64,000 nucleotides of DNA from Sympetrum striolatum. Its lineage: Eukaryota; Arthropoda; Insecta; Odonata; Libellulidae. The position numbers and the translations under genes were made by a program. Positions 47,536 through 58,754 of the stretch are shown one piece after another (the first letter of the stretch is position 1; the number at the start of each line of letters is the position of its first letter). The notes beneath the pieces are model-generated. The model worked only from the letters and a program-made list of their open reading frames with translations. It searched no databases and had not been told where the DNA came from. The stretch lies in contig OX388345.1 of assembly GCA_947579665.1 (NCBI GenBank), positions 33,695,849 through 33,759,848 on the forward strand, given 5' to 3'.

Positions 47536-50279
47536 AAAGTTTTTGTTTTCAATTTTTTTAGCTACAAAGAAACGAACTTTTAAAAGCCTGACGACGTCAT
47601 TTCGGCAAATTTGCATCTTTTGAAGGCGCATCATCGGGAGAGCTGTAGGCTAAATTGAAAACATCTTCCCTTTATTAAAAGGTTGTCCAATGTTCAGCAT
47701 TCAGTTGGCCTAATTAACTCATATACCTTACGAGCTGCAGATAATATACTTTATTTTGCTCACAAATGTTAGTGTTCCGCCGCAAGTTGCGAAGTTAACT
47801 GATCAATATAATGAAATGTTAAATAAGGATGTTTTTCGTTTTGAAATAACTTTCAAACAAATTTTGTTCTTTCTGCTTGTAATTATCCAGCCATAGGGAA
47901 CTGTTACAAGGGTCGCATGGGATTCGTGGACGCTCCTGCTCTATTAATAGTGCATCATAGATCAATTATAACAAGAAAAAACATATCACACATGTAGCAT
48001 GCAGTAAGTTTCTCTTATTGTTTCGATATCTGCATGAATATGCACGAGTTGCCTCATTTTAAACTACACGAGGGAATTATTATCTTGCTTGTGCGGCATA
48101 AATTCGCCGCCTAATCCAACCAGAAATCCCATTCCTAATGTGGCCACTTTGAGCTGGATTCACAGGTGGTTTCGCATGATACAGCTATCTCAAATTCCTT
48201 CCCTTCATTTATCATTGAAATTATCAGTTTCGGGTGTTCTTTGCTTTGAATATTCTTCATAATAACAAATCCATTAATTGCTTGAATCTCTCTCCCATCT
48301 TTGATTGCCCATTTTTAGACCACTCATAGGTACATACATTGTCTTTTAACTATTTGTATTAACCAGTATTCTTAATAGGCATGGGAAAACTTATTCAGAG
48401 TAATGAACAATTAATTTATTTTTCATGAGCTGATTTTCGTATGTATGATTAAAATATATATATTAAAAATACTCGTATATATCCATTGAAAAGTCTAAAA
48501 AACTTGCTAAAACTGTAATTGGCATCACATCGCCAAAATTTTCTGATTTTATATTTACGATGAGTGCTTGAATATTTACATTTTAAATACTGGAACAGAA
48601 AACATGAAAATCGAGTTTAACAAACTTGTTAAAACCTCTCGAACCGAAAATATGAATGCTAATGAATTTCTCCTAATGAACACGAACCATCACGCCACAG
48701 CCCACGTGACCTCAATGCCATCGTTGATGGCGCTACTTTGCATTCTATAGCCATCGGAGAGATTTTTACTTTAATTGTAAAACTATTCAAGCAATTCCGT
48801 GGTTGTTTTAACTGCTTATTAGCAGCATGACGCTAATGGGTGTTATATAGGGTTATTTAGTGTTAATTCACTTTCCATATATATTTATTTGTATTTTAAT
48901 TTATAAAAATGCGTGAGTTAATTTATGCGAATTTGCATGCATCAGTTAATATTATTATAAAATTAATTTAGCTTGTTTTTCTGTAGAAAATTCTTTAAAC
49001 TTTAAAATTTTTTTACTGAATCTTTCTTTTACGCATGGAGATGATCTTGAACGATCTTGAAAGAAAGCTGGAGGAAACAAACGGCTCAGTTTAGTAGTTG
49101 GGTGATTCAGTACATTTTACCAATTTAAAATTAAGCTATGATTGATGAAATGGGATCTTAAAACTGGCCGTGAAATGAGCAATTATTCAGAAACTTGAAA
49201 GAATGGTCTGGATACTGATTATCTTAGTTCAGTAATTATAGAAGGATTTTAATAAGTCTTTAAATAATATTTCCTTTTTCTTCCATGAGATAAGGATACT
49301 TATTAGATGATAAAATACTAATCAGTTTTTATCGTATTATTCAGTGCTAGGAACATCGGAAAAATCTACCAGTTTATTTTTTTTTTGGGTACATATTCTC
49401 TCAATAAAGATACACTAGCTTCTCTACCAAAATTAATAATATTTACATTTCTGGATATATAACGACAGCACTTAACAGTATGAAATGGTAATTTATCCAT
49501 GTATGCTTATTACCAGAAGACAGCTTAGTACCAGCTGTTGATATCAATTTCACTGAGAGCTTAATATATTACTCCTATTAATATACTAAAGTGAAATTGG
49601 AAAAGAGAAGGATTAAGTCTATGGCATTTTAAACATACAAACGTTCAGCACAGAAATCTAACCAGATGGACTCCAGATGTTCCATTTACACATAGAGGCA
49701 TTTAAATGATTGATGTCGCAGTTTATTGAAAATCACCAGAATGTAAATAACGCAACCGAGATGGAGGAAATTATCGGATAATTTGAGAATTTCGGGAAGC
49801 TGTCGTAAATTATTTGAAGGCATAGAATGGCTGATCTAAAATTTTCTTCTTTTTGTCTGTTTTCTAAAATCAATCAGTGGCGACGTTTTTGCTTAATCGA
49901 TGGGCCATCTCCTGTCCCGTCTATGAAATCCAATTCCTCTGAAAGCACTCAGCTAGGTAATTAGCAACGAGCGTGATAGATAACTTTCATCAATGAATGA
50001 TAACTGTTGTGAGTGTCGAATAGGATATCATACGATATACGTTCGTTTCCCATCGCATCCCAAATTAATGCTAGGCAACCCATGATGTAAAGCAGTAGAA
50101 GAAAATTCGATTCAGCGTTGATTTGCTGAATGGAAAAGTACGTAGGAATGGGACCTAAATACCAATTCATCATTATCGCTTGGAACGATTCATTCAATTC
50201 CCTATCTGATACAGGCCTCAAAAACTAAATCTCGAAGCCCTGCATTTAGGTTTGAATTCAACGTACCGTTTCCATTATC

Positions 50280-50450
50280 TTTTCAGAGTCGACTCAGATG
50301 TGGATGTGGCGGTACGGTTTAGAATGGGTAAGTGAGAAAAGGCAGAAATGGGGATGTTTGAAGCGGTCTTAGCGTGAATAAATCCCACATTCCCGCCTTC
50401 GCGAAAGGGTGGGCGTGGGCTTGAAATGGTCGAGTGGTTGAATGCTGACA
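50280..50450. other. GC-richer intronic patch
   Basis: A short purine-rich, GC-richer patch (for example gcgaaagggtgggcgtgggc). No gene was recognised. Confidence 0.3.
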
Positions 50451-51529
50451 ACCACAGGGAGGGATTGATTAAATGATAAATCTGAAAATGAAGAAGATGA
50501 GAGGAAGTGGAGGTATTTATTTAAATATCCAAGGCACGAAGCTGAATGGAATGGCGGGTGTCGGAACTAAAAGACATTTTTAGACCGCAGATTCAGCAGC
50601 TTGTTTCGAATTACACTGGAATCTCAATCAAAATTCGTAGTCCGTGATGTCTCGTCACATTTGTTGGGAGATGAGGTTCAAAATTAATAAATGAATTGCA
50701 CGAGTCCGTCTAATTCGGAATACGCTGATTGAAGATGGATATAAAATGTATCATAATTTCGAATAAAGGTGATTCTATGGTAGTAATGGAAGCTATAGGT
50801 CATTTGATAATAAAAGAAAAAATAACTGAAGTATCTCTTAAAGAAGCGAAATAAATTCCACAGCCATTACAAATAAGTTGTAAATTATTCACTCACAAAA
50901 TAGGACGATTTTTTTGCAATTGAATACATTAACCATCAAACACAGGTGTCCCCAATATATTTCGATTATCGTCCCCTTCAGGAATTACTTAGCATATAAC
51001 GACCTCCTGTAAATGCGTTAGGTAAAAGAGTAGACTTGTTATTCTAGTACTCACTACACTAAACAGATTCATTTCCATTATTATTAATTTCACATCACGC
51101 TGATATCACTAGAAAAGCATGGATGATTTTTAAATTATTTTTTTGAGTAATGTATGTGAATTTATGGACTATATCAGTAACTTTTAGTCAATGATTTTCT
51201 TCCCCTAATTCCGTGATTTTCTTATTCTTTGAAACTTAAGTCACTTCTCAAAGTTATTTTAAAGTTTCTATCCTTTCAATTGATTACTGAAATTTTAAAA
51301 AGAAATTTTTGTCGGATTATTTTATATCATTATTAATTTGAGAAATGATGAATTGAGGACAACAAAATATGTACTTTTTTGACTGCGAAGTCCTTGCGAC
51401 TGCCAATCTTATTGAACCCCTTAGCTAGTCGTTTTTATAATTCAAGCCTTCAAATACGATTATAAATTCGTAAAAGAAATGTACGATTTAATGGTAAAAA
51501 ACCGTTTTAAGGAATATTTTTCCATAATC

Positions 51530-51960
51530 GTACCTCTCCCGCCAAACAAAACTCAAACGGCTGTCGCCTCTGTAATTTCGGGTTACGGAGCGTGACAGGC
51601 GAAGAGTACACAGAGAGGGAGTAAAGACATGTGAAACTGGCTGTCGGAAACGGATGAAAGGGAAATGTAAAGGGGTCTCCTCTTAAGGAGCGAGATTTTA
51701 CGAGCAGTTCGGAGTCCTCTCACGAATTTTAGGATGAAGATTCGGAAGTCGGAGGAGAAAGGACGGCACGTGAGGAATAAAATAGAGAACGTCTTCGAGA
51801 AAATAAATTCCTCGAGATAACTGCTGAAACAAAACGATGAACCAAAGGACAAGAGAAAAAAGAATTGAGTTAGAAAAGTGGTAGATAAGACAAAATTGCA
51901 TGCTCTTTGAAATGGAAGCTAATTGTGGAAACAGTATCGGTTATATTTTGGCTCTTCTGC
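51530..51960. other. GC-richer intronic island
   Basis: A purine-rich stretch on the plus strand with CpG. Overlapping minus-strand open frames (51583-51852, 51698-51901) lack known motifs. Confidence 0.3.
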
Positions 51961-53119
51961 TCGGCTGTTTGGGAGACTCGTTAAATATTAAAGAGGATAT
52001 TTCCTTCTAATGACCACTCGCCCGCTTGAATTGACGAATCCCAAAATATGATCCCATTTCCCGTTTTCTGATTAGGTCCCATACGTAGACGAGATCAGTT
52101 CCCAGAATTTGTAGACTTAGACTTCAAAGACGATGAAGAGTGTTTAATTCCTTTCAACGCTTGGTCAAACGCATAAGTTTACGATAAGCCGAAATTTTGT
52201 GGTCAATACTGTATGAACAAAATATGATGAACCAAATAGTGATAACCGATGAAATTTTCATGCTCGATTTACTACTTCAGTTTTTGTTTTATCTCTCTTA
52301 TACCCTAAATGTTCGCAGGCGGTTTGCATTGAATTGTTGGAATGCGCTGGTTGATTTTGATTGCGCGATTTTACGCGAAGTGTTTACGGAAGAAACTATA
52401 TTGATTTTGATGTCCCGTTTCTTTAAATTTAAACCAATACCTCATAATACTAGTATGACGTAATCATGTCATGTACTCATCCATTGGAGATTCTTTTCTA
52501 CTGCAATTAGTTATTGACTTATTAGCATTCAGACAGCTCCCGTTGATTGAAATAGTTTCAAATTCTTATGCTTATGAATATGAAGTTAATATAAAAGACG
52601 TATTATTGTTCCAATCCTAGCCAAATCTAAAAGAATCTCCGTTAAATTGTTTCACCAAAGAAGCTTAATGAGCATCAAGAAGTTAATTGGTTCACTTTTA
52701 AATTATTATTTTAAATAAATGATTAAGAAATGATGAAAGCAGCACATTAAAATCTACTTCTTTATTTATTCTACATGTTTTCTTCATTATCGACTTTAGT
52801 TTATAATTTTCGAGTAAATTTCATAACCGTTTAATGATTTCAGGATTATGTTAAAAAAAGCCCATCAATTAAAGTAAATAACAATAAGGAATCTTCGATA
52901 GTTATGTTACGTACAGTTTGATGATGAAGTTTCAAATTGAGTGTTTGATATCTTGTTTATAACATGGCAATAATTTTAGCTGTAGATGTTACAAATTTAA
53001 GATATCTATCTTACTTATTTTTTAATCTATTTCCCGAGTAACTTCTTCTAATTTTTCTATAGTATCTGTATTGAATTATGATTTTTCGGATATTCTTACC
53101 GTATTTTATACATTTAATT

Positions 53120-53340
53120 TCCGATATTCATAGGTTTTCTGCGGCATCGCGTACTTTTCAGCTTCTTTTTCGCGCTCTCCATGGATGGTCAACTGCCCCA
53201 TTTTACTTCCGGACAAAATGCTCATTACCCTCTCAGCCTCGGCAGCGTCGCTCTCGGGGCGTCCGGTGGAAAAAGAAGTCGTGCATATCGCTCTTGTGCA
53301 ACTTCAAAAATAGAAGTAAAGCTTTCAAAGAGATGAGGGA
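53120..53340. other. GC-richer intronic patch
   Basis: A GC-richer patch containing a plus-strand open frame (53078-53380) rich in Arg/Ser/Lys. No known domain; not called as a gene. Confidence 0.3.
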
Positions 53341-54439
53341 CGATTCTAGAAAGAAATTTATTTCGGAAGGACACATATAGCTGTACGTATTTCCATTATC
53401 CATGTTCTTCTTGAACGGTGGTAGAAAAATAGTGATACCTGACGTACTCTATATAGATACTCTAATAGCCTACGTTTTATTAGTTTAGTGATAGGGAAAA
53501 TCGTTATGACTACTGATAGTGCAACGATTATGATATATTCACGATGAAAAATTTATGCAAGTTGTGATTGCAATACATTTATTTCCATTTTTTCTTTTTA
53601 CGATGCTAATTTTATAACAAAATAATGAAGAATCAGCGGAAAAATTGTCTTTGAGTAATCATTTTCTATTATTGAATATTTGTAAAAAAATTGCTCTACG
53701 TTTTTTGGTCTGAAAGAGGTTTTTGGAATTGTATACGCTTATTGTATTTACTGTAAAGCTCTATTAAAAATCTCGGGAATTGAATAATACCTAGAGGAAG
53801 TTCGCATTAAAGCAGTGATTATGAGCCCCCTTTTATAGCTGCAATTCATCTTCTGCGAATAAGCGATATTGGGTAATTATCATATACAAGCCTTGCTTAT
53901 TACGATGCTATATTTCTGCACAATTACGATAAATTTGCTCAAAAATGGCAAATAATTGTTGTATCTCTTTTAGGATTGCTATGTATTCATCCGTGGAGAT
54001 TTTAAGTCGATAATAATCAATTTTAATTATATCATTCGGTTGAAAGTGTCTGTGATTCATTGAAATACTGGATGCACGAGTATTATTACACCATCAAATC
54101 ATCTATCAAAAAGGAAATTCTAAATCGAAGTCATAATTAATTTAAAGAAAGTGTAATAACTATGAAGAATGACGGGTTTAAATTGGGTTTTTTGGGTAAT
54201 GTGCATAAGTAACGGTGAATATTTTCGTAATGGACATAGTTATAGGTAACACTTGCGCTCTTATGTGAAATGAATACTTCAACCGTAGGTCAAGCTCACT
54301 CGAATATTAACGGGATTATTAATGAGAAATATGACGATATGATTAAACTTTAAATGAATTAACTTACCGCAAAAAAACATGAAACGATATCAGCGTCACT
54401 AGTATTTGTACTTTCTACGTTTGAATTTGTGAGATTTAT

Positions 54440-54730
54440 CAACGGAGCGATGCTCATCTAAAGGCGTCCTGCCAACAGAATGGTGCTTAAGGAAGGCACC
54501 AATCTAAATCTCATGCTCCAGAGAAAGAAACTTGATTAAAGATTGCCGAGTCTTAAGGAGGACATCCTTCGGCTTTAATGGATCCCTTGTATATTTTCCC
54601 GATTCCCGTCCTCGAAGCGCAATCAGAGTGGTCTTCCTCTATCATCGTCACTTCCTATTCTTTTTCCAAAAACTCTTTTTGATTCATCTAAAAGTAACAA
54701 GTCGACTCTCGTGGAATGGGGAATTTTGAG
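54440..54730. other. GC-richer intronic patch
   Basis: A less AT-rich patch without recognised coding potential. Confidence 0.3.
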
Positions 54731-56933
54731 TAAAAGAAAAATTTTCCTATAAATAAATAAAAGTTCTTCTTTGGTTAAAAATGTGTTTATCTGCTACATC
54801 GTAACACATCTGGTTAGATAAATGCCTTTTCTATATTCGATTACGTACTGATATAATAAAATTCTATGTAATGTTTCTATGTTATGTGCTCAATTAGGCA
54901 GGAATTTACATTACACATTTTGATTTGCTGTTTTTACATTATTAATTATCATTAAGCAGAGGTACCGGGTTTGAATCGTGTATGGAGCATAGTGGTGTCT
55001 TTGAAGTAAGAGAAGCCTCATTAGACTGACATTAGGATGAAATTGACTAGATTATTACTATTATTATCACCATAATTTAATTATTTACAATCGATTTGAA
55101 AATCAAATGATCGAAAATGATAATTTAGACTCCATATTTTGAATTTTGAAGTCTAAATCGTCTTAGGGAGTTGAAGAATGAAATGAAATTCTACGCAAAG
55201 AACAGACAAAAATGACGTTTCGCAATGTATGTACGTTATGCGTGCAAATTTTTAAGTATTATTTACGTATGCTAAACGGTAATAACATCATAATAATCGA
55301 TAAGTTCACCCATGAGTCAGGAGAATGTTTCTCTTTACTCTTGAAAACGATAATCGTATGTTTCCAGCAATGTCTTCACAAAGAAATCTGGTTGCCAATT
55401 TCATATGTTGGGCTATAGCAACTATACGAATGTTATTGTTAGATGAATTTGATAATTTTACTGCGTCTACAACAGACATAAATATGATGTTAAGTTGCAA
55501 CGAGTATCATCAGTTGTATTTACTTCCAACTGACAAATTTTATCTCAGCTTTCGAACCACAGTCAATGCTTTACGATTGCGTCTACTATCTTTTTCATTT
55601 GCCAAAGCGAAATTACAAATTGACGAAAAAGAGTTGTTGAACGATAATTGAAAAAGCTGAGTGCATCCAGGAAGTGGATGATCCTGTTTGATTAATTTCC
55701 CACCGAGAGATTTTAGATCATTTTCCACGTGTAATATATATTCACAGCCGTCAATTTTCATTCGTCTTTAAATTTCTATAACACTTACATTTAATTGAAA
55801 ATTTCCTAACTTTCACATGACATTTACAAACCCATCGAGGGAAGAAAACCTGATGGGACTCTGCTCGCTTAATTTAACTTCGAAATTTTTATGACTATTA
55901 TTTTGGATTGTTTCATCAGTTCGTCAAAACCATAGGAGAAACTAGAATTTTATTGGGTTGAAAATGGCGTAACTTATTCTTATTCCAAATTTTAACGCAG
56001 GAAATAGGAATAGGAAACTAGCTGAAGTGCCCGTTGGTTGTTTGAAGTATTGTTAAATATTTTAATCCTATTTGCGCGGAAGAGAATGTTACATCTCCCA
56101 TCTAAACTCAGTTCACTAGTACAGGTTATCAAAGCAAAAATTTTAACTCTTTTCAAAGTTCTCATAACTTAGTGCTGTAGGGCTCAGTGAAGGAAGTAGT
56201 AACTATTCCATTAATTGGTGCGGAAAGGATGACCAAATCCGTATATTGATAGCAAAATTAATGTGGTCAATCCTAACTTGGGGGAATTACGTAGAAACCA
56301 TCTTAAAAGAAAATCACTTACCACAATATATATTTCAGTCGAACGTTTTTGTCAACGTGTTGAAAATATCGGCTGATTTAAAAAGAAGAGTTTTTTATTG
56401 CCCCAGGGTACAGTACATATTATGTTTGCTAGGAATTCCCTGTTATTTGAGATAGCGTTAAAACTATGGGCACGTTTTAAATTCAACAATCTGATGAGCG
56501 ATGGATTGCATGGATGGATGTTTGTCTAATTACTTCGATGGATAATCGATTCTTAATGAGTTTAAGGAGTTTGGTGTCTCTACTATTTGACTAGATGGCC
56601 ACTGTTGCATGCACAACTTTCTCCATCTCCATAATTCTGTTGAAACTTAAATAGCGCATAGATGTTTGTGTTTGTCCATTGTCGGACCATAAACACGTTA
56701 TATTCCTCATTGTAAGTTGCCATTTACTGGCTTTTTATGAGGTTGTGGTTAAATTGAAGTTTCAATGAACCACTATTGTCATCAGAACCATCGGAACTTC
56801 ATCTGGTATTAATCACGATGGAACCGATGGACATGGGTGGAAAGCATCTTAGATCGACCGATGATTAAAAATACAGTTTGATGGATGAATTTAAAAACGT
56901 GCCCTATATGAGTAATGATCAGTCGTAACTTAC

Positions 56934-57079
56934 CGACGGTTAGAGGCGAAGTACTGGTCAAAGAAATCCTTCGCCAACCTCAGTAGCTCTTCCTTAGGGC
57001 GAGGCGTGCTCGCCGGACGAGGGATTACTCCCATGCTGACCACGCTTCCCAGGCAGGCGTGAGCCGTGCATGCTGTCGG
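56934..57079 (-). CDS. NOS: NOS exon: zinc-site CX4C segment of the oxygenase domain
   Basis: This is the first NOS exon found in transcription order, 146 nt encoding 48 residues plus two bases. The acceptor follows a polypyrimidine tract (ttttcatattacag) and the donor is GTAAGT. It starts in phase 0 with [14 protein letters not shown]. The CTAHAC segment fits the CX4C motif whose cysteines from two NOS subunits bind the structural zinc at the dimer interface. It continues through [18 protein letters not shown] into the first oxygenase helix. The two leftover bases CG join T of the next exon to give Arg. There is no initiator Met, so more 5' exons must exist. Identification is firm from motif and order. 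Confidence 0.93.
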
Positions 57080-57517
57080 CTGTAATATGAAAAGAAAAAT
57101 TCAATTAGACGTGTCTTTCTATTATAATTAAGGCTATAAAAAACTAGAAGAGAAAATGAAGAAGTATGTGTAGCACACATAGCATGGAATTAATGAAACA
57201 GGATTCGAGTTTTCTGCGTATATAGAGCAACAATGCTTTTTCTTGAAATACGTAGAAACTTTATACATGCTAATAAGTTTGAGTCATTTTATTTTAATTT
57301 GTACCTGTTTCCTTAGAAACGTATGTAAATAAAGGACATAAGTTTTATGCATCGAAGTTGGGAAATTATTTAGTACCGGAAGGAATCTAGCAAGCTCTTG
57401 TTAAATAATGCGCTACATTTTCTGAAGCAGTAGATATTCGATGTTTTAATATTTTACAAGCTATGCTGTATTCTCAGTTATTGTGAAGCGAAAATACGCA
57501 AGCCATTTTTGGAGAAA

Positions 57518-57699
57518 ATGGAGGAAATCGCAAAAAGTATTCCGGATGCAAATTTACGCGAAAGCGAAGACGAGGAACATAAAGGTCTATTAAAATACTC
57601 AACATATAATGAATACTTGGAATCTCTTATTACTGACGAAGACGTCTGCTATCTTCAGAACTATAACGCCGCCAAAATGATAGCGCAGCTTGGCTATCG
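57518..57699 (+). CDS. CFAP299: CFAP299 first coding exon
   Basis: This exon is 182 nt from an ATG. It encodes MEEIAKSIPDANLRESEDEE and, further on, YSTYNEYLESLITDEDVCY and LQNYNAAKMIAQLGYR. This matches the N-terminus of cilia- and flagella-associated protein 299 (human C4orf22), which has a YEDFLDSQI---DLYYLED--LA-QLVELGYR pattern. The family is linked to motile cilia and sperm flagella. The start is the ATG at 57518 by position; no stop was checked further upstream. To join exon 2 in frame the exon must end at 57699, using a GTTCGT donor. A textbook GTAAGT donor four bases on (57704) would break the frame. Confidence 0.82.
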
Positions 57700-58498
57700 G
57701 TTCGTAAGTGATAGTTAGCTAAGTGTTCCCTTCATTTCGGAGGAGAATAGTTGAATATTTAGAAGCAAAGAAGTTTTGTTTAACTATAAGTAAGTTTAAT
57801 CCTCTTCCGAGGAGAAATTGAGTTTTCCTGGACTTTTCGACCACGGTTTGACCATCATTATTTATTAAATGCGATATTTTTTCTATTCCTCAAAGTGATT
57901 TTCCGTTACTTATTGGTATATGATTTTCTTTTTAATAGTCTTAGAAGTAAATTTGAGGGGTATTCAACTTAAGACTTATTATAAATCGCTGCGGGTAAAC
58001 GAAATTTTACTTCATATATACTAGTATTAATTAGGTACAGAAAGGTAGAAATTTTGCTGTGGAATCACTATTTCAGGAATAACTTCTTTGAGGAAAAGTT
58101 TTAGAGTTGCCGATAAAATTCTGAACCAATATTAATACTCTATTATGAGGTGAAGATGTTTAGATATGATTGTCTGTAACAATACATTATTTATGGGCGT
58201 AAAGGGTACAATATTTCCATTTCTGTGTAATATTTACACTGCATAATACTTACAGTAGGCCCTTCCAATTTAATATATTTTAGGGATAGTTAAATACCCA
58301 TAGGGGTAATGAAGTACTTCTAACTTTATGCATACACTATCAGATGTCATCTTTAATGGTATTTGAAGATTGATATCTTCAATCATACCAAAAGAGATAT
58401 GGAGTTCCTTTTTTCTTGGCATCTCTCAAGTCTGTCAAGTTTTTCTAGGTTCGAATTATTCTCTTTCTTGATTATTGTCGTATTTTCATATGTATCAG
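57700..58498 (+). other. CFAP299 intron 1
   Basis: An AT-rich intron of 799 bp if the frame-keeping donor at 57700 is used. Nothing else was recognised. Confidence 0.6.
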
Positions 58499-58754
58499 AT
58501 TTACGGGGGATACACTGACAGAGGACCAATTTTATAAGAAAAGAGCCGAATTGTGGGAGGACCTCCGTCCGACGAGAATGCCTACCGATCCTGTTAGTGA
58601 GAAATACTTTAAATTCGGAAGGTCTGCCAGAAGAAAAGGGATGCAGGAGAAGGTAGAGAGGCCATTATCCGTGGGCTCTGTATGGATGCAATCGGACCCT
58701 CTTCTGCGTGCATTGGCAGTGAGGGAAAGAGGGAACAGGGTCGGCGTTTTAGCG
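58499..58754 (+). CDS. CFAP299: CFAP299 second coding exon
   Basis: This exon is 256 nt, one base plus 85 codons. The acceptor is tgtatcag and the donor GTAAGA. It encodes FTGDTLTEDQFYKKRAELW, a basic middle part, and SDPLLRALAVRERGNRVGVL. These align with the family pattern TGERVKREDFEARK and FLTALAMREEDNRSGKL. The middle is about 25 residues longer than in the human protein and carries a basic patch (RSARRKGM). It ends in phase 0 after Ala, exactly as the third exon needs. Confidence 0.85.

Larger units (their letters stand above)
40519..56933. other. 16.4-kb NOS intron
   Basis: The intron between the zinc-site exon and the heme-Cys exon. I recognised no protein gene on either strand. It contains a tRNA-like sequence at 46228, a degenerate tandem repeat at about 47145-47535, and GC-richer islands near 43000, 46560, 50280, 51530, 53120 and 54440. 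The rest is AT-rich. Confidence 0.7.
1057..57079 (-). other. NOS: Nitric oxide synthase gene, 17 internal exons, partial at both ends
   Basis: This is the span of the NOS gene seen here, transcribed right to left. NOS makes nitric oxide and citrulline from L-arginine, NADPH and O2, as a calmodulin-regulated dimer with heme, tetrahydrobiopterin, FMN and FAD. The 17 exons found total 2,383 nt. Every junction has a GT donor and an AG acceptor, and the phases match at all 16 joins. The assembled protein reads zinc CX4C site, heme-Cys motif RCIGRIQW, oxygenase core, calmodulin helix, FMN P-loop TETGKS, regulatory insert, second FMN-binding segment and the FAD motif YQPGDHVGVF. Missing are the start codon and N-terminal exons to the right, and about 430 residues of FAD/NADPH domain to the left. 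Motif order and residues fit the single-copy insect NOS, which resembles vertebrate neuronal NOS. Confidence 0.97.

Noticed and set aside
47570..47640. Third hammerhead-like motif (CGATGATG ... GCCGAAATGACGTC on the minus strand)
   Set aside because: It resembles the core only loosely: C replaces T at the second core position, and the stem between the two halves does not pair well. I could not support it.
53078..53380. 100-codon plus-strand open frame rich in Arg and Lys
   Set aside because: No recognisable domain, and it does not match either gene in the window.
55306..55651. Overlapping open frames of 64 and 108 codons on both strands
   Set aside because: Neither translation shows a family motif, and both lie within the 16.4-kb intron. 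Chance open frames are the simplest explanation.
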